From Flavobacterium sp. J372 (GTDB lineage Bacteria > Bacteroidota > Bacteroidia > Flavobacteriales > Flavobacteriaceae), in contig NZ_JAJOMZ010000004.1 in NCBI RefSeq assembly GCF_024699965.1, forward strand, positions 1,238,001-1,302,000: 64,000 nucleotides of DNA, in the 5' to 3' direction. The position numbers and the translations under genes are program-made. This document shows, one piece after another, positions 17,862-26,441 of the stretch; position 1 is the stretch's first letter; the number at the start of each line of letters is the position of its first letter. The notes beneath the pieces are model-generated. The model did no database searches, was not told the origin of the DNA, and saw only the letters and a list, made by a program, of their open reading frames with translations.

Positions 17862-18368
17862 CTACCTGAAGTTCACGATAAAATTATAATGCGAATTCAC
17901 AATAGTATTTGCCGTATTTTCTATAGACGGTTTCAGGTCGGTATAGCCTTCTTTTATATTCCCTTTGCTGTCAAAGTAATCAGGTAATGTATATTTCAGC
18001 AAAATATCATCGTTATAAATCTCAGGCACACTGAAGGTTACCGTATAAAAATCGCCGCTAAAAGAAAATCTCATCTCGTAGCGTATTTTATGCCTGTAAG
18101 TTTCGCCTTTACTCCTGTAATACAAACCCTTGTTGCGTAAAGAGCTAACAGTCATAGAGTTACCGGTAACTTCAGTTATATCTACATCATAGTTACGGTT
18201 GGCTTCCGAAGCCCATTGCCTTGTAAGTTCTATAAGCTTTTCATTTGGCGTTTGCGGGATTGATACTTTTACAGGATCAAATCCGCCCGGCGTCAGCTTT
18301 AATTCCGGGGGTTGGGCGTTTAATACGCAGGTTGTCAGTAGAATAATTATATTAACGAACCACTTCAT
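17862..18368 (-). CDS. Secreted protein of unknown function
   Basis: 168 residues from the ATG at 18368. This start is chosen because it gives a clean signal peptide (MKWFVNIIILLTTCVLNAQ) and falls one base after the stop of the upstream gene; the frame is open 25 codons further but that extension has no signal sequence. The mature part is mostly beta (NKGLYYRSKGETYRHKIRYE, DFYTVTFSVPEIYNDD). No family recognised. Cotranscribed with the 86-residue protein upstream. Confidence 0.65.
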   Translation of the reverse strand: MKWFVNIIILLTTCVLNAQPPELKLTPGGFDPVKVSIPQTPNEKLIELTRQWASEANRNYDVDITEVTGNSMTVSSLRNKGLYYRSKGETYRHKIRYEMRFSFSGDFYTVTFSVPEIYNDDILLKYTLPDYFDSKGNIKEGYTDLKPSIENTANTIVNSHYNFIVNFR

Positions 18369-18369
18369 T

Positions 18370-18630
18370 TTAGAAGTTTTTAAGCGCCTTTTCAAATTCC
18401 TCCTGAATGCGGCTGTTTGATACAAGAAACGGCTTTTTGTCAATTATCACATGGATGCTGTCACCCTCAATTACATATCTTCCCTCAAATCCACCGATGG
18501 GTGTGCTGCCTTCAAAACTGCCTTTGCTCTCGTCTCCTGAAAGATTTCCCTTACTGCCTACCATGTTTCTTATTTTGTTGAGCAACTGGCTTTTATCTCC
18601 CGGGTAGCTCACTGTAAACTGATTTGCCAT
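18370..18630 (-). CDS. Small conserved-looking protein of unknown function
   Basis: 86 residues, no signal peptide. Pattern: a helix (KSQLLNKIRNMV), a Gly/Ser stretch, then strands (GGFEGRYVIEGDSIHVIID) with the ending KKPFLVSNSRIQEEFEKAL. The order of helix, F-G-rich strand and KPFLVS followed by a final helix resembles small PHA-granule-region-like or lipid-binding proteins, but this is a weak impression. It directly precedes a secreted protein gene, suggesting a two-gene operon. Confidence 0.55.
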   Translation of the reverse strand: MANQFTVSYPGDKSQLLNKIRNMVGSKGNLSGDESKGSFEGSTPIGGFEGRYVIEGDSIHVIIDKKPFLVSNSRIQEEFEKALKNF

Positions 18631-18694
18631 AATGTTTGGTTTATGTTATATGTAAATATACTCAAACCTAAAACCGCAATATGTTTACCTTTTG

Positions 18695-19492
18695 TTAAAC
18701 ATTGTCAGGATTGATGATGAAGCCTTTTTTGTCTTTGTCAAAAGTAATGGAAGTGCCGTCAAACAAAGTGTCGAAAGCATTGTTTTCCATTAAGTTATCA
18801 GGTGTACTTTGCACTGTTTTGTCTACTGATATAACAATAATTTCGTCACTTACTTGCAGCGCGAGGTCGAGGTCGTGCGTTGAATAAAGTATTGATTTTC
18901 CGCTGTCAACTGCCAGTCTTTTAAGCAATTGCAGCAGGCTTACTTTATGCTTCAGGTCGAGATGGGTGGTGGGTTCGTCCAGGATTATGAGCGGCGTATC
19001 CTGAGCCAATGCACGGGCTATCAGTACTTTTTGAAGCTGCCCGTCACTCAGTTCATAATTTCTTCTATTGGCGAGGTGGTTTGTTTCAGTAAGATTAAGT
19101 GCATTATTGACGTGTTCATAGTCTTCCGGGCTCATCTTCCCGAGCCAATTGGTATAGGGCTGCCTGCCAAGCGCAACGAGCTCATAAACAGTAAGATTAC
19201 TAGGCGGGAGGTTTTCGGTAAGTACAATGCTTAGTTGTTGAGAAAGAGTTTTGTTGCTGTAACTTTCAAGTGGTTTACCATTGAGTGTAACGCTTCCTGC
19301 TAACGGTTTTTGGATGCCTGTAATTGTGCGTAAAAGTGTTGACTTACCAGTGCCATTGGCTCCAATCAAGGCAGTAAGAGTACCTTCTTTTAAGTCAATA
19401 TTTATGCCTGATGCAACTGCAGTAATTTGTTTCTTAGTGGCATATCCTATACTCACATTCTCCGCTGATAGTATTATTTTTTTATCCGTCAT
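18695..19492 (-). CDS. btuD: ABC transporter ATPase of the vitamin B12 (or siderophore) importer
   Basis: 265 residues. Walker A GANGTGKST (44-52), signature LSDGQLQKVLIARAL near 141, Walker B LIILDEPTTHLD near 163, and switch His in ILYSTHDLDLAL. It belongs to the FecE/BtuD/HmuV group. It overlaps the permease gene by 4 bases and is the third gene of a binding protein-permease-ATPase operon. The assignment to B12 rather than iron rests on the divergent cobalamin riboswitch and BtuB/BtuG-like genes, not on the ATPase itself. Confidence 0.85.
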   Translation of the reverse strand: MTDKKIILSAENVSIGYATKKQITAVASGINIDLKEGTLTALIGANGTGKSTLLRTITGIQKPLAGSVTLNGKPLESYSNKTLSQQLSIVLTENLPPSNLTVYELVALGRQPYTNWLGKMSPEDYEHVNNALNLTETNHLANRRNYELSDGQLQKVLIARALAQDTPLIILDEPTTHLDLKHKVSLLQLLKRLAVDSGKSILYSTHDLDLALQVSDEIIVISVDKTVQSTPDNLMENNAFDTLFDGTSITFDKDKKGFIINPDNV

Positions 19493-20535
19493 ACCATCAT
19501 TCTGTTTTTACGCAAAAGCAGCCAGATAACCACCGGCGCGCCGATTATTGATGTAACTGCATTGATAGGCAGAGTAAACTCCCCCGGAAGTTGTGAGATT
19601 GTGTCGCACCCCAGCAAAACAATTCCGCCCAAAAGTAGTGTCGCCCAAAACAATACAAGGTGGCTCCCCGTCCTGAAAAGTAGGCGAGCCATATGCGGTA
19701 CCGCCAACCCCACAAAAGCTATAGGCCCTGCAAAAGCAGTTATACTCCCGGCTAACAAGCTGGTTGCAAGGATGATTATTAGGCGGGTACGCTTAAAGTT
19801 GATACCGAGGCTTTGCGCATAGCGTTCGCCTAAAAGCAAGGCATCGAGTGGTTTTATACACACAGCTGCCAACAACAAACCTATTAAACATGTAACAGCC
19901 AGTATTATAATGTTTTCTGCAGGAAGGCTGCCCAGGCTGCCGAGCGACCAATACGTGAATTTCTGTAGCTGTTCAGCCGAGCTGAAATACGTTAGCACAC
20001 CCACAACCGCACCTGTAAAGCTGGTAAACATCAGGCCGACAATCAATATTGCCATGGTGTCCCTAAGCTTTTGTGCCACGAGTAGTACTGCCAATAAAAC
20101 AACCACGCTCCCGAACACGGATGCCAGTACCATCCCATATGGCGACAGAAAAGTTACGGCAATGCTTGCAGGCAGCAACCCTGCACCCAAAATAATAAAT
20201 GCCACACCAAGGCTTGCACCGGAGCTAAGCCCCAGCACATCGGGCCCGGCAAGCGGGTTGCGGAAGAGCGTCTGCATAAGCAAGCCGCTTACAGACAGAC
20301 CCATTCCGGCAATGATTGCAGTGATGGCTTTTGGCAGGCGATAATTAACAACAATATATTCCCATGCTGATTTTGAAGCGCCATTGCCCGTAAGGCTCGT
20401 CACAACATCTTTTATAGGGACTGAAACTGCGCCCACACTAATATTTACCGCAAAAAGCAACAGGAAGGCTATTGCCAGAAAAATAAACAGGATGCTATGT
20501 TGCCGGGCGCTATGCAAATTATTTAAGCTTATCAA
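19489..20535 (-). CDS. btuC: ABC transporter permease, FecCD/BtuC family
   Basis: About 348 residues with roughly ten membrane segments and the family signatures VNYRLPKAITAIIAGMGLSVSG, LFRNPLAGPDVLGLSSGASLG and AGPIAFVGLAVPHMARLLF. It forms the inner-membrane channel with the adjacent ATPase. No ATG is available: TTG at 20535 (overlapping btuF by 17 bases) or TTG at 20517 (just after the btuF stop) could start it; the start is therefore uncertain by six codons. Confidence 0.87.
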   Translation of the reverse strand: MISLNNLHSARQHSILFIFLAIAFLLLFAVNISVGAVSVPIKDVVTSLTGNGASKSAWEYIVVNYRLPKAITAIIAGMGLSVSGLLMQTLFRNPLAGPDVLGLSSGASLGVAFIILGAGLLPASIAVTFLSPYGMVLASVFGSVVVLLAVLLVAQKLRDTMAILIVGLMFTSFTGAVVGVLTYFSSAEQLQKFTYWSLGSLGSLPAENIIILAVTCLIGLLLAAVCIKPLDALLLGERYAQSLGINFKRTRLIIILATSLLAGSITAFAGPIAFVGLAVPHMARLLFRTGSHLVLFWATLLLGGIVLLGCDTISQLPGEFTLPINAVTSIIGAPVVIWLLLRKNRMMV

Positions 20536-21655
20536 AAAACTGCAGCGTGTGGTTTGGCAGCAGCTCAGGGTGGAAAATTTTTACAAGGTCTTTCAGTACA
20601 AGGTCAGGCCTGTTGGGGGCCAGCTCATAATAAATCAATCCGCCTGTGGGGCCTTTTTTGCTGCTCCAGCTGTACACGTTCTTATTTTTGAATGCCTTAA
20701 ATTCAGCATAATGCGGATTGCCTTTCTCCATTTCCGCAAACGTTGTGTACTCGCTCGGGCCAATCCAGAAATCAGCATCTTTTGCCTTTTCAAATACGGT
20801 CTCAAACGACAGATTCAGGCTGCCGGTGCCTTTACTGTCGGCCCAAAGATATTGGCTGTGCGCATCATTCAAAAAATATCCTGCCCAGCTGTTGCCCTGC
20901 GGCAGGTACCAGTGGTCCTGGTACATTGCGCCGCATAGCACTGTCGGCCTTTTCGGAGCGTTCTGAGCGAGTTTTTTCGCCTCATCGTAGTCTTGTTCAA
21001 TCTTATTAAAAATCGCTTCAGCTTCGTCATTTTTATCATACAGCGCCCCAAAAAATTTTATCCATTCAGCTTTGCCAAGCGGTGTCTGCTCTGTCCAGTC
21101 GCCATTATATAAAACCTTAATACCACTCTGCATCAGGTCGTTGAATGTTTTATTATCACTGCTGATGCTGTGTGCTACCATGGCATCAGGGGCAATGTCA
21201 ATCATCATTTCTATATTGATGCTTTCATTCGTGCCAATCTCTTTTACCTTGCCGGAGTCAATTAAAGCCCTTGTCTTTAAAGATGATACGTATTTGGTAT
21301 TAGGGAAAGCGACAAGGGTTTTTTCGGCTCCAAGCGCCTCCAATGAAGGGATATGTGTAGTAGATGTTACTGCAATGGTTTTAATAGGCACTTGCACAGC
21401 AGTATAGTTTTTAAGGCTGTCAGGAAGCGCTGCTCCTTGCTTGTGCAACACATAAGTAAAGCTCTCTTTAGCATCAGGCCATGGCGCTGTAACTTTTACG
21501 ATGCTATAACCGTCATGCCTGTATATTTCAAGGCCTTTGGCATGTTTTATTGTATTAATGCCGGTTGGGGCAACTGCCTTTTCAACAGCATCTTTTTTGC
21601 AGGAAACAGCAAAAGCAGAGATAAGTAAAACGAAAGCGATAAGGCTCTTTTTCAT
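20519..21655 (-). CDS. btuF: Periplasmic cobalamin-binding lipoprotein, BtuF-like
   Basis: 378 residues. Lipoprotein signal MKKSLIAFVLLISAFAVSCKK (Cys19). The mature part has two lobes joined by a long helix, as in class III binding proteins: TSTTHIPSLEALGAEKTLVAF, EIGTNESINIEMMIDIAPDAM, then a helix with KIEQDYDEAKKLAQ, and FWIGPSEYTTFAEM. First gene of the btuFCD operon. A TACATTTG box lies 21-28 bases upstream of its ATG on its own strand, so its transcript has a very short leader and does not contain the riboswitch. Confidence 0.82.
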   Translation of the reverse strand: MKKSLIAFVLLISAFAVSCKKDAVEKAVAPTGINTIKHAKGLEIYRHDGYSIVKVTAPWPDAKESFTYVLHKQGAALPDSLKNYTAVQVPIKTIAVTSTTHIPSLEALGAEKTLVAFPNTKYVSSLKTRALIDSGKVKEIGTNESINIEMMIDIAPDAMVAHSISSDNKTFNDLMQSGIKVLYNGDWTEQTPLGKAEWIKFFGALYDKNDEAEAIFNKIEQDYDEAKKLAQNAPKRPTVLCGAMYQDHWYLPQGNSWAGYFLNDAHSQYLWADSKGTGSLNLSFETVFEKAKDADFWIGPSEYTTFAEMEKGNPHYAEFKAFKNKNVYSWSSKKGPTGGLIYYELAPNRPDLVLKDLVKIFHPELLPNHTLQFFDKLK

Positions 21656-21675
21656 GAAAATTTATTGCGATGGCA

Positions 21676-21683
21676 CAAATGTA
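21676..21683 (-). promoter_or_regulatory. Predicted -7 box for the btuFCD operon
   Basis: Minus-strand TACATTTG matches TAnnTTTG and is 20 bases from the btuF ATG. It sits back to back with the rightward box at 21696-21703, so the two promoters share about 40 bases. Confidence 0.5.
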
Positions 21684-21695
21684 TAAATTAAAATA

Positions 21696-21703
21696 TATCT
21701 TTG
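21696..21703 (+). promoter_or_regulatory. Predicted -7 box for the riboswitch-btuB transcript
   Basis: TATCTTTG matches TAnnTTTG exactly and ends a few bases before the start of the cobalamin riboswitch, as expected for its promoter. Confidence 0.6.
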
Positions 21704-21707
21704 CGCC

Positions 21708-21890
21708 ACTTAAGGTTGTTGGGGTGCGCTGCGCATTCCGGCATTAAAAGGGAACCGGGTTAAAATCCCGGGCTGTTCCCGCAACTGTAAGCTTATCCGC
21801 CGCCGCGGAGGCTGTTGCAACTTCAAAGCCACTGTTTTATAAACGGGAAGGCAGCAACAGTACGCAAGCCAGGAGACCTGCCTTAGGCCG
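21708..21890 (+). promoter_or_regulatory. Cobalamin riboswitch
   Basis: Class-I-like adenosylcobalamin riboswitch architecture: AAAAGGGAACCGGG followed by CCCGGGCTGTTCCCGCAACTGTAAG (the conserved GGGAA..CTGTCCCGCAACTGTAA core, about 21747-21793), a variable arm with GCCGCCGCGGAGGC, and the B12 box GCCAGGAGACCTGCC at 21868-21882. The outer stem can form between AAGG near 21712 and CCTT near 21881. It precedes the BtuB-like receptor by about 40 bases. Known members repress B12 uptake genes when cobalamin is abundant. Confidence 0.93.
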
Positions 21891-21900
21891 AACTAATATC

Positions 21901-21922
21901 GGGCTTTCGGGAAAAAAAGCCC
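21901..21922 (+). promoter_or_regulatory. Hairpin between riboswitch and btuB start (candidate expression platform)
   Basis: GGGCTTT (21901-21907) pairs with AAAGCCC (21916-21922) just before the ATG at 21930. There is no T tract after it, so if it is the expression platform it would act on translation start rather than as a terminator. Confidence 0.5.
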
Positions 21923-21929
21923 TGGGATT

Positions 21930-23756
21930 ATGACTGTAAGATACCTTTTATTGCTGGTTTTAAGCTGTTTGTGCCATACCGTTATGGCACAAGAAGATAC
22001 TGTTGTATCACTCAGGGAGGTTGTTGTTACCGATACCCAGCTTCGTGATTTCTCTACATCGCAGTCAGTACAGAAATTCAATGACTCTGTCATCACAAAC
22101 AACCGCCCTTCGCTCACCAACCTGCTTAACTACAATTCTGTAATATATTTCAAGGAAAATGGCCCGGGCATGGTGTCATCGCCTTCGTTCCGGGGGACAA
22201 CAGCACAGCAAACGGCAGTGCTTTGGAATGGCATCAACATTAATTCTCAGCTGAACGGGCAAACTGATTTTAATACTATAAACACCCGAGACTTTAACGG
22301 AATCAGCGTAAGGGCAGGGGGCGGCAGCGTGATTTACGGAAGCAGTGCGGTAGGCGGAAGCATTCATCTTGACAATGAATTGCAGTTTGGGAATAGGTTT
22401 GTAAACGAAGCACGCACTGAATACGGCAGCTTTAATACGCTGGGTATGAATTATAACATGCAAGCGGGCACAGAGAGATTTACCATGCAGGCCAGCGCAA
22501 GCAGAAACAGCAGCGATAATGATTTTGAGTACCCCAACAGCAAACTTAAAAATGACAACGGGCAATACTACAACACAAGCCTTAATGCATCGGCAGCCTA
22601 TAAGCTTACAAATAGACAGACCTTAAAGTTTTACAGCTATATGTTTGATGGCGAGCGCCATTTTTCTCGTACGCTTGCAGCACCGTCACGAAGTAAGTAT
22701 CACGATACTAACACCCGTAATCTTTTAGAATGGGAGGCCGTAAATTCGTCTTCCACGTCAAAAGTAAAGCTGGCACACCTAACCGAGAAATACCGCTATT
22801 TCGAAAACTACTTAAATGAAAATCACGAAACCGGAGAAGCAGAGACATGGCTGGCACGATATGATTTTACATACAGGTTTGCTCGGGGACTCACCCTTAA
22901 CGCTATTGCCGACTATACTGAAAATACTGCGGAAGGGACAAGCATTCTTAAAGAGAAAAGGCAAACAGGCTCGGGCAGCTTATTACTCAAACATAAAGTA
23001 AGCGATAAGATTACTTATGAAGGCGGGTTACGTAAAGAAATCGGGAACATATATGATTCGCCGTTACTGTTCTCGTTAGGCGGAAGTTACAGCCCGTTAT
23101 CATTTTATACATTAAAATTCAACGCATCAAGAAACTTCCGTGCACCGACTTTTAATGATTTGTACTGGCTCGGTAGTGGTAATCCCGACCTGAAACCCGA
23201 AACTTCTTACCAGGCAGAATTGGGTAACCAATTTAATTACAAAAATGCTACGCTTACACTTACGGGCTATTTCATAAAGCTTCGGGATATGCTTCGCTGG
23301 GTTCCAAGTGGCGCGCAATGGAGCCCTGAAAATGTAGGTCGCGTGAATACATACGGAGGTGAAGCGTTATTGAACTGGCATGAAAGCTATGGCTTTGGCA
23401 AGTTTGAAGTCAATGGTACATACGCATATACAGTATCTCATGAAGACGGTAACAGCCTGCAGCTTATGTATGTGCCGCAACATAAAGGCACAGCTTCATT
23501 CGGATACTCATTCAAAAGGATATCTCTTTTTTACAGGCAGCTGTTTACAGGCAAAGTATATACTACTACCGACCACAGCTCTAATGTTGACGCCTATAAT
23601 GTAGCTGATGCAGGTATTCAGTATAGCTTCAGTTTGTTTGGTAAACTTGATGTCGGGATCCAGGTGCTTAACCTTTATGACAAAGCCTACCAAAACGTAA
23701 CACTGCGCCCATTACCCGGAAGAAACTACAATGTCTATATAAACTTAAATTTTTAA
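21930..23756 (+). CDS. btuB: TonB-dependent outer-membrane cobalamin receptor, BtuB-like
   Basis: 608 residues. Signal peptide MTVRYLLLLVLSCLCHTVMA then Q. TonB-box-like/plug region LREVVVTDTQLRDFSTSQSV, SFRGTTAQQTAVLWNGININ, GGGSVIYGSSAVGGSIHL, then a 22-strand-type barrel including FNASRNFRAPTFNDLYWLGS and GNPDLKPETSYQAELG, ending NVYINLNF with terminal Phe. Lacks the carboxypeptidase-like domain of SusC proteins. B12 is the likely substrate because a cobalamin riboswitch precedes it and a binding protein, permease and ATPase are divergent. Three bases separate it from the BtuG-like lipoprotein. Confidence 0.9.
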   Translation: MTVRYLLLLVLSCLCHTVMAQEDTVVSLREVVVTDTQLRDFSTSQSVQKFNDSVITNNRPSLTNLLNYNSVIYFKENGPGMVSSPSFRGTTAQQTAVLWNGININSQLNGQTDFNTINTRDFNGISVRAGGGSVIYGSSAVGGSIHLDNELQFGNRFVNEARTEYGSFNTLGMNYNMQAGTERFTMQASASRNSSDNDFEYPNSKLKNDNGQYYNTSLNASAAYKLTNRQTLKFYSYMFDGERHFSRTLAAPSRSKYHDTNTRNLLEWEAVNSSSTSKVKLAHLTEKYRYFENYLNENHETGEAETWLARYDFTYRFARGLTLNAIADYTENTAEGTSILKEKRQTGSGSLLLKHKVSDKITYEGGLRKEIGNIYDSPLLFSLGGSYSPLSFYTLKFNASRNFRAPTFNDLYWLGSGNPDLKPETSYQAELGNQFNYKNATLTLTGYFIKLRDMLRWVPSGAQWSPENVGRVNTYGGEALLNWHESYGFGKFEVNGTYAYTVSHEDGNSLQLMYVPQHKGTASFGYSFKRISLFYRQLFTGKVYTTTDHSSNVDAYNVADAGIQYSFSLFGKLDVGIQVLNLYDKAYQNVTLRPLPGRNYNVYINLNF

Positions 23757-23759
23757 TAC

Positions 23760-24827
23760 ATGAAATTCGGTAAATTACTTTTTTCCATTTTTACGCTTTC
23801 CGCGATAACAGTCTCATGCAGCGATGATGATGTTATTAATGCACCGTCAGGCGCTTATGCTGACGGTCTTTTTGTGCTTAACCAGGGCAATTTTAACCAG
23901 GGTAATGCTTCGGTGTCTTTTATTTCAAACGATTTTACGATTGAAAATAATGTTTTTGCAGGCGTAAATCCCGGAATGATTTTAGGCGATACTGCACAGG
24001 ATATGGCTTTCAACGGTGACCTGGCTTACATTGTGCTTAACAACTCGCACAAGATAGAAATCGTGAACCGCTATACTTTTAAACATGTTGCCACTATTGA
24101 CGAAGGCCTTGACAATCCGCGATATATTGAGTTCTCTAGTGGTAAGGCTTTTGTGACAAACTGGGGAAGCGGTGGCGTTACCACAGATGACTTTATAGCA
24201 GTGATAAACCTGGAAAACAATACCGTTACATCAAAAATACCAGTACCCGAAGGGCCAGAAAGCATGGTGCAGGATAATGGTAAGCTTTACATAGCTCATA
24301 AAGGAGGTTACGGTTTCGGAAACACGATAACGGTACTGAATCCGGCTACTAATACAATCCTATCAACAATTAATGTAGGTGATGTTCCCGAAGCTATGGA
24401 AATAGAAAACGGAAAACTATATGTTATTAATGGTGGAATACCATCATGGATGGGTGCAGCCCAAACAACAGGAAGTTTAATGGTGATTAATCTTTTAGAC
24501 AACAGCGTGGCATCAACTATGACTTTCACAACCATGGCACATCCTAAAAACCTTCAGGTAGAAAATGGCACGATATATTATACTGAGGCCGGAAAGGTAT
24601 TTAAAATGAATGCAGGGTCTGCGTCTTTGCCGGTTACACCATTATTCACAGTTTCAGGAGTTGGTGAGTATGGTATTGATGGTTTTGCTGTAAAAGGCGA
24701 CCATATTTATGCAGGCAACGGAGGGTCTTTTACTGCAGCAGGTAAAGTTTATGTATATTCTATTGCAGGCAACATGCAGCATGAATTTACAGCCGGTATA
24801 GGGCCTGTAGGCTTTTATTTCAATTAG
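23760..24827 (+). CDS. Surface beta-propeller lipoprotein, BtuG-like cobalamin-binding partner of BtuB
   Basis: 355 residues. Lipobox TVSC (Cys20) followed by SDDD, a start compatible with surface export. The mature part is a YncE-like seven-bladed propeller of about 40-residue blades, seen as repeated visits to VINL/KLYVINGG/GKLYIAHKGGYGFGNTITV and NTILSTINVGDVPEAMEIE. In Bacteroides, BtuG is a propeller lipoprotein that sits on BtuB and captures B12 with very high affinity; the same gene order (btuB then propeller lipoprotein under a riboswitch) supports that role here. The symbol is left blank because orthology cannot be tested. Confidence 0.75.
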   Translation: MKFGKLLFSIFTLSAITVSCSDDDVINAPSGAYADGLFVLNQGNFNQGNASVSFISNDFTIENNVFAGVNPGMILGDTAQDMAFNGDLAYIVLNNSHKIEIVNRYTFKHVATIDEGLDNPRYIEFSSGKAFVTNWGSGGVTTDDFIAVINLENNTVTSKIPVPEGPESMVQDNGKLYIAHKGGYGFGNTITVLNPATNTILSTINVGDVPEAMEIENGKLYVINGGIPSWMGAAQTTGSLMVINLLDNSVASTMTFTTMAHPKNLQVENGTIYYTEAGKVFKMNAGSASLPVTPLFTVSGVGEYGIDGFAVKGDHIYAGNGGSFTAAGKVYVYSIAGNMQHEFTAGIGPVGFYFN

Positions 24828-24846
24828 TTCATATGTTTGGTAAACG

Positions 24847-24876
24847 AAAAGCTCCCGCCACGGCGGGAGCTTTTTT
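24847..24876. terminator. Bidirectional terminator between btu operon and S41 protease gene
   Basis: GCTCCCGCC (24851-24859) pairs perfectly with GGCGGGAGC (24862-24870), flanked by AAAA and TTTTTT. The leftward gene stop lies inside its right edge. Confidence 0.92.
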
Positions 24877-26329
24877 ATTTTATCATTAATAGTTCAAGAC
24901 TTCCTTCAGGGGCTTTGTCAAGGTACATTTCATTACCAAAACGCTGCATATTTTTAGAATCTTTAAAGTTACGTGCAGGTAATTCCGGCTGTGGCTGGCT
25001 AAACCTTCCGCTGCCTGTTATAATTGTTATTGCCCGTGCAAACAATCTTTCGGTAGGGCTGCCAAGTACACCAAGGTTGGCCATGTCTTCCTCCAGCCTG
25101 TTTTGCGGATTTTCAGAAACAATACCTGTACTGTAATCGCCAAAGCCATTTTTATTTACGGTCTTAAGCACAATAGGCTGCATGGCATATGTATGCTCAC
25201 TGCTTCTGCCGTTTGGCCCAAAATCATCACTGTCATACAGCGTTACCGAACCTACATTTTTACCAACAGTTTTCGCGCCAATTACTACAACATCAATATA
25301 CGGGTCAAGACAGTTGATAAGCAATTCACTGGCCGAAGCCGTAGCTTCAGATGTAAGAATGAACACCCTTGTAAGATTAAGGCTGTTTATAGGTGTTCCG
25401 TTACCTAATTGTGTTGCAAAAAGTTCCTGTAAAGTTTGTGGCGCAACACTTTCATAATGTGCCTGTATTTTTGAATTCCATTGTTGTTTTGAAAAAAGCT
25501 GCCCCGGAAACTGCCCCGTAATCATACTGGCAAGATAAGTAGCTGTGCGTACCGAGCCGCCACCGTTGTAGCGAAGGTCAAGCACCAGATCAGTAATTCC
25601 CTGTCCGGCCAGTTCGCCAAATGCCGAATTCAACTCAGCATTATAGTTGCTAAAGAAGCCATTGTACATAAGGTACCCAATTTTGTGAGAACCGGTCTGG
25701 TGTACACTTACTTGATATACTGGGTTTTCTGCATATTGTGATTTAGTGAGCGTTACATTTTCCCCGGTTGGAGTGAGTGTACCTCCACTATAAGTAGCAA
25801 GGTTAAGGGTATATGTTTCCTGCGACAGCAGGTTTCGGTAATTTGATATAGTAAGTTCTGTACCGTTTACAGAGCGGAAAAGGTCTCCACGCTCAATAGG
25901 TTTGCCGGAAGCGTCTGAATTTGGAAGGATATAACGCACATACCCGAATATCTCGGTATCACTGTTAGGCAGATATTTTAATCCAAACTCAACTCCATTG
26001 CTGGTTACAACGCCCTGCAAGGCATTTTCAAGCACACGATAGTCACTGAATATAACGCTCCACTTATCTACATCATCTTTTTTATAAAGCAGTGAATTGA
26101 AAAGATCTTCCGGACTTGAAAACGACTGAAGGTAATTGTTGAGGTCCCCCTGGTTTGAAAACCGGTTATCACTAAGGGCCGGTACTTGGTCTTTCCATAA
26201 ATAGTAAAGATTCATACCTTTCCATACAAAATCATATACAGGCACATCTGTATCGTCAAGATCATCACAGCCCTGTATTGCAAAGGCCATAAGCATGAGG
26301 GCGCCAAGCAGCGCGAGCATCTTTTTCAT
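24875..26329 (-). CDS. S41-family (C-terminal processing type) protease lipoprotein
   Basis: 484 residues. Lipobox AIQGC (Cys21), then DDLDDTD. An N-terminal helical segment typical of Bacteroidota S41 lipoproteins (YDFVWKGMNLYYLWKDQVPA), a PDZ-like part (about 130-165, ILPNSDASGKPIERGDLFRSVNG) and the protease core: ITDLVLDLRYNGGGSV, then TSEATASASELL with predicted nucleophile Ser332 and GAKTVGKNVG with predicted Lys357. Probably cleaves or trims proteins in the periplasm or at the outer membrane. It is divergent from an ECF sigma operon, sharing a 112-base promoter region. Confidence 0.9.
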   Translation of the reverse strand: MKKMLALLGALMLMAFAIQGCDDLDDTDVPVYDFVWKGMNLYYLWKDQVPALSDNRFSNQGDLNNYLQSFSSPEDLFNSLLYKKDDVDKWSVIFSDYRVLENALQGVVTSNGVEFGLKYLPNSDTEIFGYVRYILPNSDASGKPIERGDLFRSVNGTELTISNYRNLLSQETYTLNLATYSGGTLTPTGENVTLTKSQYAENPVYQVSVHQTGSHKIGYLMYNGFFSNYNAELNSAFGELAGQGITDLVLDLRYNGGGSVRTATYLASMITGQFPGQLFSKQQWNSKIQAHYESVAPQTLQELFATQLGNGTPINSLNLTRVFILTSEATASASELLINCLDPYIDVVVIGAKTVGKNVGSVTLYDSDDFGPNGRSSEHTYAMQPIVLKTVNKNGFGDYSTGIVSENPQNRLEEDMANLGVLGSPTERLFARAITIITGSGRFSQPQPELPARNFKDSKNMQRFGNEMYLDKAPEGSLELLMIK

Positions 26330-26441
26330 CGTAGCAAATTTCTTTTAATAAACGTAAATGTAATATTTTTAGATTTATCTGTAACAAAAAATATACAGGC
26401 TCGTCTTGCTTTTATAAACCAGTAACAAACCACCAATAATA

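Noticed and set aside
20511..20535. An ATG start for btuC
   Set aside because: There is none in frame before the first membrane segment; only TTG at 20535 or 20517.
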